Shown: positions 43,292 through 52,508, counted from the stretch's first letter. The stretch is 64,000 nt of DNA from Clostridiales bacterium (GCA_021204025.1 JAJQAC010000014.1:58187-122186), one strand, 5' to 3'. Program-made: numbers and translations. The notes: generated by a model not told the origin, from the letters alone.

Positions 43292-43415
43292 TTATATGAA
43301 ACGACATAAATAATCTGTCGTTTCATATAAAGCAATGCACACGACCGCATGCGGAATAGCTGCTTACGCAGCCTGCGGTCGGCGCAATCGTAAACGACTC
43401 ATCGTTTACTGTAAT
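43292..43415. repeat. Three consecutive hairpins between glgA and spo0A
   Basis: TTATATGAAACGACA/TGTCGTTTCATATAA (perfect 15-base arms, 43292-43330), then CGACCGCA ... GCTGC/GCAGC ... TGCGGTCG, then GTAAACGA/TCGTTTAC (8-base arms, 4-base loop). The first resembles the hairpin at 18749. Part may end the spo0A transcript. Confidence 0.7.
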
Positions 43416-43447
43416 ATTAAAAGTATACACTAATTTTTGACAAAAAT

Positions 43448-44251
43448 CTACAATCTTTTATAATCCAGACGGATTTTATCAGAAATCAGCGCGATAAATT
43501 CGGAATTCGTCGGTTTTCCCTTCCCGTTATTGACTGTGTATCCGAATACCTCATAGATCGTGTCCGGCCGCCCTCTCGTCCACGCCACCTCGATCGCATG
43601 TCGGATCGCCCGTTCTACCCGGCTCGCCGTTGTGTTATGACGTTTCGCAATCGTCGGATACAGCACCTTTGTTACGGATACCAGGAGATCCTCCTCTCCC
43701 ACCGAGATCGTAATGGCATCCCGCAGGTACTGATATCCTTTAATATGCGCCGGGACTCCGATTTCATGCAACATCTGAGTTACGTCATTCTCCAGATTTT
43801 TCCGGATATATTCTTCCCTGTCCACACACGCCGGCGCCGATCCTGCCTTTACGGAAGCCGTCCGATGCGCCCGATCCCGGCACACCTGGCGGATCCGCTC
43901 CATCACAGCTTCTTTTTCAAACGGCTTCAATATAAAATAACTCACCCCCAGCCGGAACGCTTCTGATGTCACATGCTCACTTCCCGCTGCCGTCACCATA
44001 ATAAAAGACGGAGTCTTTCCGCCTGCATGTTCCCTGCGAACCCTTTCAATTACGGAAATACCGTCCATCTTTGGCATAATCACATCCATCAGTACCAGAT
44101 CCGGATCTGTCCTTTCTATCATCCGGCACGCATCTTCTCCGTTATCTGCCTTTCCTACAATATGAAAACCCTTTTCTTTTTCAATCATCCGCCCCAACAG
44201 CTCCAGCATCTGTGGATTGTCTTCAGCGATTGCGACATTCAGCTCTGTCAT
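43448..44251 (-). CDS. spo0A: Sporulation master regulator Spo0A
   Basis: A 267-residue response regulator that commits the cell to sporulation. The receiver has VAIAEDNPQ (acidic pocket), Asp56 in [20 protein letters not shown] and the lysine in [10 protein letters not shown]. The DNA-binding domain shows the nearly invariant [38 protein letters not shown] recognition region (here [19 protein letters not shown]) and [17 protein letters not shown] promoter and an upstream Spo0A box suggest autoregulation. This gene identifies the organism as a spore-forming Firmicute lineage. Confidence 0.97.
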   Translation of the reverse strand: MTELNVAIAEDNPQMLELLGRMIEKEKGFHIVGKADNGEDACRMIERTDPDLVLMDVIMPKMDGISVIERVRREHAGGKTPSFIMVTAAGSEHVTSEAFRLGVSYFILKPFEKEAVMERIRQVCRDRAHRTASVKAGSAPACVDREEYIRKNLENDVTQMLHEIGVPAHIKGYQYLRDAITISVGEEDLLVSVTKVLYPTIAKRHNTTASRVERAIRHAIEVAWTRGRPDTIYEVFGYTVNNGKGKPTNSEFIALISDKIRLDYKRL

Positions 44252-44291
44252 TTTTCAACATTCCTCCTGTATCTCATGTTGTTGTAAGCTG

Positions 44292-44347
44292 ATTATAGTC
44301 GCTTAAATTGTCTGCTTGCAACGAAATTCAGTCGCCAAGTTTCGACA
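44292..44347 (-). promoter_or_regulatory. Promoter of spo0A with an upstream 0A box
   Basis: TTGCAA, an 18-base spacer and TATAAT (44292-44321) on the minus strand. A perfect Spo0A box TGTCGAA (44341-44347) lies 19 bases upstream of the -35, where a regulator could bind. Confidence 0.65.
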
Positions 44348-44376
44348 ATCCGTGCGCCGGGATCTGTCGTTCACGG

Positions 44377-44408
44377 ACAACAGGCCGGAGTTCGCTCCGG
44401 CCTGTTGT
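44377..44408. terminator. Perfect 14-base hairpin with a TTCG loop
   Basis: ACAACAGGCCGGAG and CTCCGGCCTGTTGT close on a 4-base loop. It lies after the pur cluster and before spo0A; there is no T tract, so it may terminate weakly or protect the pur mRNA 3' end. Confidence 0.6.
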
Positions 44409-44437
44409 GTAACTTAATTGTTATATGCGAAGAGTCC

Positions 44438-44581
44438 GTCCCTGCGCGGAAAGAATATCCTCCGAGGACCGCTCGCACTTAGATTTTCACGTAGCGGTAC
44501 TAAGTTCGCAGGAAAAACATCCTGCTCACTAAGTGCCGACGTGAAAAATGTCCTCTGCGGATATTCTTTCCGCACAGGGAC
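44438..44581. repeat. Large nested inverted repeat between the pur cluster and spo0A
   Basis: Two 32-base arms (44438-44469 and 44550-44581) are reverse complements with only three mismatches. Each arm is itself a hairpin related to repeat family 3. The centre contains further stems: CACTTAG/CTAAGTG, TTTTCACGT/ACGTGAAAA and GCAGGA/TCCTGC. The whole could extrude as a cruciform or fold as a long RNA stem. Confidence 0.75.
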
Positions 44582-44607
44582 TACTTCAATGTCAAACATA
44601 TTATGAT

Positions 44608-46011
44608 TTATTCCTTCCCATTCCAGCAATATGTGCAGACATGCTCCTCCGGCAGCCCGATCGCACAGATCAGGTCATCCAGCCGGTGATACCGCAGCGT
44701 CGTAAAGTTTAACTCTTTGCGGATCTCCTCGATCATCTCCTCATATTTTGGCGAATCCGGATTGGAATATTCTGCCAGCAGTTCCGGGGTACACTTTCCC
44801 TCTTTCTTCAAAAGCACGCGCCGCGCGATCAGATCCAGTTCGGACTTTGACCGGGAAAAATTCAGATATTTGCATCCAAAAAGCAATGGCGGACAGGCCG
44901 GGCGGATATGTACTTCCTTTGCTCCGCTGTTATACAGAAACTCTGTCATCTCACCGAGCTGTGTCCCTCTCACAATCGAATCGTCAATCAGGAGCAGACG
45001 TTTGCCGTGAATCAGCGCTTCCACCGGGATCAGCTTCATCTTGGCAATCAGATTACGCTGGCTCTGATGAACCGGCATAAAAGAACGCGGCCAGGTAGGC
45101 GTATACTTGATAAACGGTCTAGCAAACGGAATGCCGGAACGGTTAGAATAACCGATCGCGTGAGCGGTTCCGGAGTCCGGTACACCCGCCACCAGATCTG
45201 CTTCGACATTGTCACGCGACACCAGCATATCTCCGCAGCGATAACGCATCTCCTCTACATTAACTCCCTCATAGCAGGACGTCGGATAACCATAATATAC
45301 CCACAAAAATGCACAGATCTTCATCTGGTCGCCCGGCTGCTGCACGACGCGGTAACTGTCTGCCCGGATAAAATCAATCTCTCCCGGTCCCAGCTCATGT
45401 ACGTCATGATAGCCGAGATTCAGATAGGCAAAGCTCTCAAACGATACACAATGCGCATGGTCATTTTTTCCGATGATAAGCGGCGTACGACCAAGCCGGT
45501 CGCGTGCGGCAAAAATACCGTTTTCATTGAGAATCAGGATAGACAGCGAACCTTCCACCATCTCCTGCACATAACGGATTCCCTCCACAATCGACGGCTT
45601 GCGGTTGATCAGACTCGCGACAACCTCTGTCGCGTTCAGCCGGCCCTCGCTCATCTCCATATACTGAGTAAAGCCGTCCGCCATCGCCTCTTTCGCAAGC
45701 TGATCCAGATTCTGAATCACACCGACAGTTGTGATCGCGTAGCTTCCCAGACGGGAAGCAATCAGCAGCGGCTGCGGTTCATTATCTGAGATGCAGCCGA
45801 TCCCCGCGGTTCCTTCCAGTTCATCCAGATCCCGTTCAAACTTTGTCCGAAACGGCGCGTTTTCAATATTATGGATCGCCCGATGAAACCCGTTCTCTCC
45901 ATAGGTCGCCATTCCTCCCCGGCGGGTGCCCAGATGAGAGTGGTAATCCACTCCGAAAAATAAATCATTTGTGCAGCTTTTCTGCGATATAACGCCAAAA
46001 ATACCTCCCAC
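44608..46011 (-). CDS. PurF-like amidophosphoribosyltransferase homologue lacking the N-terminal cysteine
   Basis: A 467-residue two-domain protein like PurF, which makes phosphoribosylamine from PRPP and glutamine. The phosphoribosyltransferase PRPP loop is intact (LLLIDDSIVRGTQ), as is the glutaminase-fold LGTRRGGMATYG. However, the start is a GTG behind GGGAGG giving MGGIFGVISQ, so the nucleophilic Cys expected as MCGIFGV is glycine. The nearest cysteine is residue 13. Such proteins occur beside pur genes in Clostridia and Bacteroidetes. Either ammonia is the nitrogen donor or the role is different. Last gene of purE-M-N-D. Confidence 0.85.
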   Translation of the reverse strand: MGGIFGVISQKSCTNDLFFGVDYHSHLGTRRGGMATYGENGFHRAIHNIENAPFRTKFERDLDELEGTAGIGCISDNEPQPLLIASRLGSYAITTVGVIQNLDQLAKEAMADGFTQYMEMSEGRLNATEVVASLINRKPSIVEGIRYVQEMVEGSLSILILNENGIFAARDRLGRTPLIIGKNDHAHCVSFESFAYLNLGYHDVHELGPGEIDFIRADSYRVVQQPGDQMKICAFLWVYYGYPTSCYEGVNVEEMRYRCGDMLVSRDNVEADLVAGVPDSGTAHAIGYSNRSGIPFARPFIKYTPTWPRSFMPVHQSQRNLIAKMKLIPVEALIHGKRLLLIDDSIVRGTQLGEMTEFLYNSGAKEVHIRPACPPLLFGCKYLNFSRSKSELDLIARRVLLKKEGKCTPELLAEYSNPDSPKYEEMIEEIRKELNFTTLRYHRLDDLICAIGLPEEHVCTYCWNGKE

Positions 46012-46040
46012 GGCTTTTCCTCCCAAATAGTGTCATCATC

Positions 46041-47315
46041 CTACGCTTCATCGATTGCTTTCCCGATATCATGCCTCATGTATTTATTGCCAAACTCTAC
46101 CCACTCTGTCGCCTGGTAGGCGTTCGCGCGGGCAGTTTTGAGATCCGGTCCAAGCGCGGTTACGCCAAGGACACGGCCTCCGTTGGTAACAATATCTCCA
46201 TCGGCGTCAAATTTACTGCCGGCATGGAAAACATAATAACCGTCGGCATCCTTAAATTTTTCCAGGCCGCTGATCTTGAAACCTTTCTCATAATGTTCCG
46301 GATAACCATCCGAAGCGAGCACCACACAGACCGCCGCATTGTCTTCAAACTGCAGGTCAATCTGATCCAGCGTACCGTCAATACAGGCTTCAAACACATC
46401 AATAATGTCATTTTTCATGCGAGGCAGCACAACCTGAGTCTCCGGATCTCCGAAACGCGCGTTGTACTCCAGTACACGCGGTCCTTTTGTCGTGAGCATC
46501 AGGCCAAAGAAGATCACGCCCTTAAACTCGCGCCCTTCCGCGCGCATCGCGTCCACCGTCGGCTGATAAATCTTTTCTTTACAGAACGAGTCCACTTCCG
46601 CAGTATAGAAAGGGCTGGGAGAGAACGTACCCATACCGCCGGTGTTTAATCCCTGGTCACCATCTTTCGCGCGCTTGTGGTCCTGGGCGGAAGTCATTGT
46701 CTTAATCGTCTTTCCGTCCACATAAGAAAGGACCGACACTTCGCGTCCGGTTAAAAATTCCTCTACAACGATGCGGTTGCCGGCAGAACCAAACTGCTTA
46801 TCCAGCATCAGCGTTTTGACACCCGCCTTTGCCTCCTCCCGCGTATTGCAGATCAGCACACCCTTGCCAAGCGCCAGACCGTCGGCTTTTAACACAATCG
46901 GCATATCAGCAGTTTCCAGATAGGCTAACGCCTGATCCGGATCGTCAAAGGTCTCGTACGCCGCCGTCGGAATACCGTACTTCTTCATCAGATCTTTGGA
47001 AAATGCCTTTGATCCTTCCAGAATCGCCGCGTTTTTACGCGGACCAAACGCCCGCAGTCCTGCCGCCTCAAAGGCGTCTACCGCGCCGGCCGCCAGCGGA
47101 TCATCCGGCGCCACAACGGTCAGGTCGATCTCCTTTTCCTTAGCGAACGCGACCAGTTTATCAAATTCCATCACGCCGATATTGACACACTCCGCCACTT
47201 CGGCGATGCCCGCATTTCCCGGCGCACAGTAAAGTTTCTCTACCCTGGGGCTCTGCGCCGCCTTCCATGCGATTGCATGTTCCCGTCCACCGCCGCCGAC
47301 AATTAAAACCTTCAT
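46041..47315 (-). CDS. purD: Phosphoribosylamine-glycine ligase
   Basis: Joins glycine to phosphoribosylamine in purine synthesis. The 424-residue ATP-grasp enzyme starts MKVLIVGGGGREHAIAWKAAQSP and shows FSKDLMKKYGIPTAAYETF, PIVLKADGLALGKGVLIC, VEEFLTGREVSVLSYVDG and PRVLEYNARFGDPETQ. The start is fixed by homology; 23 more codons upstream overlap the purN end. It lies about 30 bases before the PurF-like gene and 14 after purN, in one operon. Confidence 0.97.
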   Translation of the reverse strand: MKVLIVGGGGREHAIAWKAAQSPRVEKLYCAPGNAGIAEVAECVNIGVMEFDKLVAFAKEKEIDLTVVAPDDPLAAGAVDAFEAAGLRAFGPRKNAAILEGSKAFSKDLMKKYGIPTAAYETFDDPDQALAYLETADMPIVLKADGLALGKGVLICNTREEAKAGVKTLMLDKQFGSAGNRIVVEEFLTGREVSVLSYVDGKTIKTMTSAQDHKRAKDGDQGLNTGGMGTFSPSPFYTAEVDSFCKEKIYQPTVDAMRAEGREFKGVIFFGLMLTTKGPRVLEYNARFGDPETQVVLPRMKNDIIDVFEACIDGTLDQIDLQFEDNAAVCVVLASDGYPEHYEKGFKISGLEKFKDADGYYVFHAGSKFDADGDIVTNGGRVLGVTALGPDLKTARANAYQATEWVEFGNKYMRHDIGKAIDEA

Positions 47316-47329
47316 CTGTCTGTCCTCCC

Positions 47330-47926
47330 TTATTTCACTTTCCCATTCGCAATCAGATCGATCGCTTTTGGCAGGATGATCCATTCAGCCTGCTCCATTA
47401 CTCTGCGCTGCAGCACCTCAGGCGTATCTCCTTCTCTCACCTCAACCGCTTTCTGCAGAATGATCGGTCCGGTATCCATACCCTCATCTACAAAATGCAC
47501 CGTCGCCCCGGTTACCTTTACGCCGCGCTCCAGCGCAGCTTCATGCACCTTAAGTCCATAATACCCGACTCCACAGAAAGATGGAATCAGCGACGGATGG
47601 ATGTTAATAATCCTGCGCGCATATTTCCCGATCATCGCTTCCGGAATCTTCACCAGGAATCCGGCCAGTACAATCAGATCCAGTTCATAACTGTCTACCT
47701 TCTCCAGAAACGCCTGGTTAAACGCGTCCCGGCTCTCATAATCTCTCGGAGATACACAAACTGCCTCAATCCCATGCTTTCTCGCGCGCTCCAGCGCATA
47801 CGCGCCCGGATTATTCGCAATCACCACACATACCTGGGCGTTGGTAATCGCTCCCACATCAATCGCATCCAGGATCGCCTGCAGATTGGTTCCGCCCCCG
47901 GAAACCATCACACCAACTCTCAGCAT
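47330..47926 (-). CDS. purN: Phosphoribosylglycinamide formyltransferase
   Basis: Transfers formyl from 10-formyl-THF to GAR. The 198-residue protein has MLRVGVMVSGGGTNLQAILDAI, VVIANNPGAYALERAR, the loop LAGFLVKIPEAMIGKYARRIINIHPSLIPSFCG with the catalytic Asn-His pair, and GATVHFVDEGMDTGPIILQ with the catalytic Asp. Its ATG overlaps the purM stop by 7 bases and is preceded by AAGGAG, so translation is probably coupled to purM. Confidence 0.97.
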   Translation of the reverse strand: MLRVGVMVSGGGTNLQAILDAIDVGAITNAQVCVVIANNPGAYALERARKHGIEAVCVSPRDYESRDAFNQAFLEKVDSYELDLIVLAGFLVKIPEAMIGKYARRIINIHPSLIPSFCGVGYYGLKVHEAALERGVKVTGATVHFVDEGMDTGPIILQKAVEVREGDTPEVLQRRVMEQAEWIILPKAIDLIANGKVK

Positions 47927-48951
47927 AATGTTACTCCTTTTTCACCGGCTTCCACATTGCCGACAACGTAAGGCGTCTCACCGGCTGCCCGGATCGCTTC
48001 CATGGTCTTATCCACATCTTCCGGAGCAACAGCCACGATCATACCGATACCCATATTGAACGTGTTATACATCATTTCTTCCGCAATATCGCCCTTCATT
48101 GCCAGCATCGCAAAGATTGGCGGCACCGGATAACTGTCCTTACGGATCACAGCGCGAACGCCGTCCTTTAACATCCGCGGAATATTTTCATAAAATCCTC
48201 CGCCTGTGATGTGACTGCAGGCTTTTACCTTCACACCGGCATTCTTTACACCCTTTAATGCCTTTACATAGATTTTTGTCGGAGCCAGCAATGCTTCTCC
48301 CAGCGTCCTGCCCAGCGCTCCATAATAGGTGCCAAGTCCTTCCTTTGTCAGTTCTTCAGCAAAGACCTTACGTACCAGAGAAAAGCCGTTGCTGTGGACA
48401 CCGGACGACGCCATACCGATCAGGACATCACCGGCCTGCAGATTTTCTCCTGTGATCATATCCTTCCGGTCACACACTCCTACGGCAAAACCGGCCAGAT
48501 CATACTCATCCTCAGCCATCATACCGGGATGCTCTGCCGTCTCGCCGCCGATCAGCGCGGCCTCGGACTGGATACAGCCGTTTGCGACGCCGCTGACGAT
48601 CGCAGCAATCTTTTCCGGAACATTTTTCCCACAGGCGATGTAATCCAGGAAAAAGAGCGGTTCTCCTCCCGCGCAGGCGATATCGTTTACACACATCGCA
48701 ACCGCGTCAATCCCGATGGTGTCATGCTGATCCATAATCATTGCCAGCTTTACCTTGGTTCCACAGCCATCCGTACCCGAAAGCATCACCGGATCTTCCA
48801 TTTCTTTTATCTTTGCCAGTGAAAAAGCTCCCGAAAATCCTCCAATCCCGCCCAGAACCTCCGGGCGCATCGTCTCCTGCACATACTTTTTCATCAGTTC
48901 CACAGAGCGGTATCCCGCTTCGATATCCACTCCGGCACTTTTGTAATCCAT
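47920..48951 (-). CDS. purM: Phosphoribosylformylglycinamidine cyclo-ligase
   Basis: Closes the imidazole ring to give AIR. The 343-residue protein shows DYKSAGVDIEAGYRSVELMK, MLSGTDGCGTKVKLAMIMD, IGIDAVAMCVNDIACAGGEPLFFLDYIACGK-type metal/ATP motifs, IGGETAEHPGMM and HITGGGFYENIPRML. It is second in the operon after purE, 14 bases downstream, and overlaps purN. Start and length are normal. Confidence 0.97.
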   Translation of the reverse strand: MDYKSAGVDIEAGYRSVELMKKYVQETMRPEVLGGIGGFSGAFSLAKIKEMEDPVMLSGTDGCGTKVKLAMIMDQHDTIGIDAVAMCVNDIACAGGEPLFFLDYIACGKNVPEKIAAIVSGVANGCIQSEAALIGGETAEHPGMMAEDEYDLAGFAVGVCDRKDMITGENLQAGDVLIGMASSGVHSNGFSLVRKVFAEELTKEGLGTYYGALGRTLGEALLAPTKIYVKALKGVKNAGVKVKACSHITGGGFYENIPRMLKDGVRAVIRKDSYPVPPIFAMLAMKGDIAEEMMYNTFNMGIGMIVAVAPEDVDKTMEAIRAAGETPYVVGNVEAGEKGVTLC

Positions 48952-48965
48952 TCTTTCCCCTCCTG

Positions 48966-49481
48966 TTATTTCATCTGGTTCAGATATTCTTTATATCCGA
49001 TCTCTTCCAGCTTCTGCGCCTTTTTTACCACATCTTCTTTCAGATTATCCAGATACTCCTTGATCCTGACTAAAAGCGCATCGTCCGAAGCTGCCAGGAT
49101 CTTGGCGGCCAGAATTCCCGCGTTCTGGCCCCCGTTAATCGCCACCGTAGCAACCGGGATACCGGACGGCATCTGAACGATCGAATACAGCGAATCCACG
49201 CCTCCCAGGTCGGAGGTCTTCATCGGGATACCGATCACCGGAAGCGGAAACAGCGCCGCGCACATTCCCGGCAGATGCGCCGCTTTTCCGGCGCCCGCAA
49301 TGATGACCTTGATCCCTTTCCCTTCGGCAGCCTTCGCCCACTCAAAGAAAATGTCCGGCTCCCGGTGCGCGGAAATAATCGTCATCTCATATTCAATACC
49401 AAACTCGTCCAGAACCCCGGCAGCTTTCGCCATAACCGGCATATCGGAATCGCTGCCCATCACAATGCCTACTTTTGCCAT
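48966..49481 (-). CDS. purE: N5-carboxyaminoimidazole ribonucleotide mutase (class I PurE)
   Basis: Rearranges N5-CAIR to CAIR. The 171-residue protein begins AKVGIVMGSDSDMPVMAKAAGVLDEFGI, then SAHREPDIFFEWAKAAEGKGIKVIIAGAGKAAHLPGM and PVATVAINGGQNAGILAAKIL. PurK, its usual partner, is not in the window. It heads the purE-purM-purN-purD-PurF-like operon. No purine riboswitch is seen in the 30 bases between it and the preceding gene, so control must come from elsewhere. ATG with GAGGAG. Confidence 0.96.
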   Translation of the reverse strand: MAKVGIVMGSDSDMPVMAKAAGVLDEFGIEYEMTIISAHREPDIFFEWAKAAEGKGIKVIIAGAGKAAHLPGMCAALFPLPVIGIPMKTSDLGGVDSLYSIVQMPSGIPVATVAINGGQNAGILAAKILAASDDALLVRIKEYLDNLKEDVVKKAQKLEEIGYKEYLNQMK

Positions 49482-49513
49482 CCTATATTCTCCTCCCTGA
49501 CCTCAGTTCCTGA

Positions 49514-50260
49514 TCACTCGTCGTCTTCGTCCTCATCATCCTCGTCGTCATCTTCGTCGTAGTCGTCTTCATCATCTTCATCTTCGTCATCTTCATCGTA
49601 GTCGTCTTCATCATCTTCGTCTTCGTCATCCTCGTACTCATATTCATTCCTGTAGTCATAATCATACGTAAAATCAGACTCCTTCACGGAAGAATCTTCC
49701 ACGGTTTCTTTCGTTCCCTGGATCACGCCGTCAATATAAACCGTGCCGCCGCTGCCGCTGCCGGATGAATTCGGTCCGCTCACGCTGCTGCCGTCAGAGC
49801 TTTTGCCTGTAATGCGGCCACTGCTCTCCACAGAATAAGTCACGCCATCCAGTTCAAAAGAAGTATCCAGCATAGCGCCGCTGTCATTAAAATAATACTG
49901 CACGCCGTCGATCACACTGAAGCCAATCTCCATAATGCCATTTTCATCAAAATAATACCAGACGCCGTCCAACTGTCTCCACGCACTGCATACAGTCTCG
50001 CCATCTTCGTAATATTCCCAGTCTGAATTTTCCAGCTGATACCAGCCGTTCCCTGAAGTTGCTCCGTCATAGGTTAACGCGCCCGGTCCTGTTGTGCGGG
50101 CAGCTTCTTCTTCGTCCCACTCGTCATCGGCTTCTTCCTCATCCGTTTCTTCCTCCACATAAGGATTGTCTGATACCGTATTCGTATCCGCATAAACGGT
50201 CGCCGCTGAAGCAAGGATACATACTCCTGCTGTTAATACCAATGCCAATCTCTTTCTCAT
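49514..50260 (-). CDS. Secreted cell-wall-binding repeat protein with a poly-acidic C-terminal tail
   Basis: A 248-residue exported protein. The signal peptide ends near ATVYADT. An acidic N-terminal stretch (VEEETDEEEADDEWDEEE) is followed by choline-binding-type repeats (GNGWYQLENSDWEYYEDG, WRQLDGVWYYFDENGIM, FSVIDGVQYYFNDSGAM), a serine/glycine linker and a tail of about 40 residues composed almost only of Asp and Glu with a few Tyr. The tail is encoded by a near-repetitive GAY/GAR tract (about 49517-49640) prone to slippage. Function unknown; it may bind cations or wall polymers. ATG with AAGGAG. Confidence 0.85.
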   Translation of the reverse strand: MRKRLALVLTAGVCILASAATVYADTNTVSDNPYVEEETDEEEADDEWDEEEAARTTGPGALTYDGATSGNGWYQLENSDWEYYEDGETVCSAWRQLDGVWYYFDENGIMEIGFSVIDGVQYYFNDSGAMLDTSFELDGVTYSVESSGRITGKSSDGSSVSGPNSSGSGSGGTVYIDGVIQGTKETVEDSSVKESDFTYDYDYRNEYEYEDDEDEDDEDDYDEDDEDEDDEDDYDEDDDEDDEDEDDE

Positions 50261-50339
50261 GTTCTGTTCTCCTTTCCTTGTGATTTGTATTTTTGAGCCA
50301 TAATTCCTTTCGGAAAAACTATGATAAACATAGTAATTC

Positions 50340-52508
50340 TTACAATTCCCGATTTAACTCCTCCGTCCCCGGCACTGCAAAACGTCCCTGCCGGATCACA
50401 GCAAGCTCTCTCCCATCCGCACACACAGCCGTGATATCGCCCAGTTCGGAATACGGAATTGTGATATCCGTATGACATCCGAAATAAGCTCTGGATGGAT
50501 CCTCCTTCCGAAGCAGGGAAATCTCGTTATCCCTCGCGATCACTTCTTTCCCGTCCGGATTAACCATCGGCTCATCTTCGCTCCAGCTATAGCAGGTATC
50601 GCCCACTGCGAAATGAGGTCCCATTTTTTCCGCAATCAGGATCGGCAGTTTCCCCGCGATCCCATAGCGCTCCGCCATGGCATACGCCGCCGTATTGGTC
50701 CCGATCGCAAACTCTCCGAGCGGCAGAAAATCATGATTTTTCAGAATTTCCTGTCGGATCAGGTCTCTCCCCTCCTGCGGATTTTCAAAATTTGTGCAGG
50801 AATAATCGGTTACCCTCCCGTCCGTAAAGGTCAGCTTCAGATCATGATACAGGATATTGCCCAGATAAACACTGCGCACATGCAAAAGACCGTTGGTTCC
50901 TGAGAGCACCGGCGACGTAAAAACTTCTCCCACAGGGATATTAACGTCCGCCACACAATTTTCAAAATTGGTTTCATACTCCGTATCCTGCAGCGGATGC
51001 AAATGCACAATCATATCTGTCTCGTTCTCTCCGCGCCCGGTTACGTGAACGAAGTTTCCCTGATCCAGCACATCGATCAGCTTTTGCTGAATCTGCTGAT
51101 ACCGCTCATTATCCAGCGTGTTGATCCGTATCGTCTCATCAAAAATCCCAGGATAATGATCTCCAATCGCAGGAACCGGAAACGCAATAATGGTAAAACT
51201 GGTCTCCCGTCCGGGGATATAATGATCCGTCAGCATCATCGTCTCGTTGGTATCCTGATTGAGCCATTCCTCCTGCTTCTTTGTCAGGGAAAAAGCATCC
51301 TGTGTAAGAACAGGCCGGAAAGGTTCTTCCCCAAAGGTCTCGATCACCGCAGGTCCCGCATATTGCGCTGCGAGTTCACGAAACTCCTCATAAGCGGTCC
51401 GCAGAATCCCCTGTCTGCGCTCTTTAAACGCTTTATCAAAATAAACTGCCATATCATAGCGATGATCATAATCATACTGTCGATTGGGAGAAGCTCCGTG
51501 ATAGCCGATCCTGCGATTTGGCATCGCAGACACCGACCACACCGGTGCCCGGTAAATAATCGGTTCAAGCCCCATCTCACGAAAACGAATGATTGCCGAC
51601 CGGACCATCCGTTCAAAACCCAGCTCATATCGGATAGCAACTGTCCTTTTGCGGGAAAGGTCACGCCCCATAACGGCAAATCCCCTTCGATACCCTTTCA
51701 CAAAAGTCTCTGCCATCCGGTCAATGATCTCCTGCGGCTGTTTTGCAAGAAAATCCGCGATCTCCATCTGTGTCGTCGAAATATATTCACCAAAATGATA
51801 CAGATACCTCAGATCTGACAGATCTTCCTCCATAATGATATCTTTTGCGAAAGTAAGAGAGGGATCCAGCTGCTCTCTCAGCCGATAAGGAATCGTCACA
51901 TCTGCGTAATCACTGTGAAACCAGTAAAGGATATCCTTCACGGACTTACTCGCCGGCAGATCTCCCTCATATCGATTATAAATCTCAATCAGTGTTTCCG
52001 CAAGGATTGTCAGTTCCTCTTTTCTCCCCTCGTAAGCAAAAACCACTGCTGCCCGAAGCTGTGCGTAAAACGCTGCAAGGAGAGGTCCATGCTCCGCTCC
52101 CAGCATCCGAACCGCATACTGCGGATTCGCAAAACTTTCATCATAATGTTCCGGAAGAATATCTTCATAAAGACTGCGGTTCCACTCGCCAAGTTCTTTC
52201 AGCGACAAAAACCTAAAATCATCCCGCCGCTGTTTTTCCGCTGTCTGCTCGGCAAGCAGCAGAAACTCTGCCATGCTCACAAAACAGGAACGATAAGGCT
52301 CCTTTACCAGATCCTCCTGCGGTATCTGGCGAATCCGCTCAAAAGAAAGCTGATGCCGCTCAGACAACAGATCCTTGAATTCTTCCGTTTTACCACTCTC
52401 TGTTTCCAGATTTTCCTGATTCTCTGCTCTTAAATCTTCCGTCTTTTTAAACTCCTTCTGCTTTTCCAATCTTTTATTTTCCGGCCATCTGCCATTTACT
52501 TTTCTCAC
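50340..52508 (-). CDS. M29-family aminopeptidase with long N-terminal extension
   Basis: A 722-residue protein whose C-terminal about 400 residues match M29 (thermophilic-type) aminopeptidases. Candidate metal-binding motifs are NIPVGEVFTSPV, GEFAIGTNTAAY, AEKMGPHFAVGDTCYSW and FGCHTDITIP. The N-terminal about 310 residues are an extension with a highly charged first 60 residues. It probably trims cytosolic peptides. It begins with GTG four bases after the stop of the DUF6142-like gene (GGGG 7 bases upstream), so translation is likely coupled. The start is the least certain part. Confidence 0.85.
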   Translation of the reverse strand: MRKVNGRWPENKRLEKQKEFKKTEDLRAENQENLETESGKTEEFKDLLSERHQLSFERIRQIPQEDLVKEPYRSCFVSMAEFLLLAEQTAEKQRRDDFRFLSLKELGEWNRSLYEDILPEHYDESFANPQYAVRMLGAEHGPLLAAFYAQLRAAVVFAYEGRKEELTILAETLIEIYNRYEGDLPASKSVKDILYWFHSDYADVTIPYRLREQLDPSLTFAKDIIMEEDLSDLRYLYHFGEYISTTQMEIADFLAKQPQEIIDRMAETFVKGYRRGFAVMGRDLSRKRTVAIRYELGFERMVRSAIIRFREMGLEPIIYRAPVWSVSAMPNRRIGYHGASPNRQYDYDHRYDMAVYFDKAFKERRQGILRTAYEEFRELAAQYAGPAVIETFGEEPFRPVLTQDAFSLTKKQEEWLNQDTNETMMLTDHYIPGRETSFTIIAFPVPAIGDHYPGIFDETIRINTLDNERYQQIQQKLIDVLDQGNFVHVTGRGENETDMIVHLHPLQDTEYETNFENCVADVNIPVGEVFTSPVLSGTNGLLHVRSVYLGNILYHDLKLTFTDGRVTDYSCTNFENPQEGRDLIRQEILKNHDFLPLGEFAIGTNTAAYAMAERYGIAGKLPILIAEKMGPHFAVGDTCYSWSEDEPMVNPDGKEVIARDNEISLLRKEDPSRAYFGCHTDITIPYSELGDITAVCADGRELAVIRQGRFAVPGTEELNREL

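Noticed and set aside
49482..49513. Purine riboswitch upstream of purE
   Set aside because: Only about 30 bases separate purE from the preceding gene and they contain just the ribosome site.
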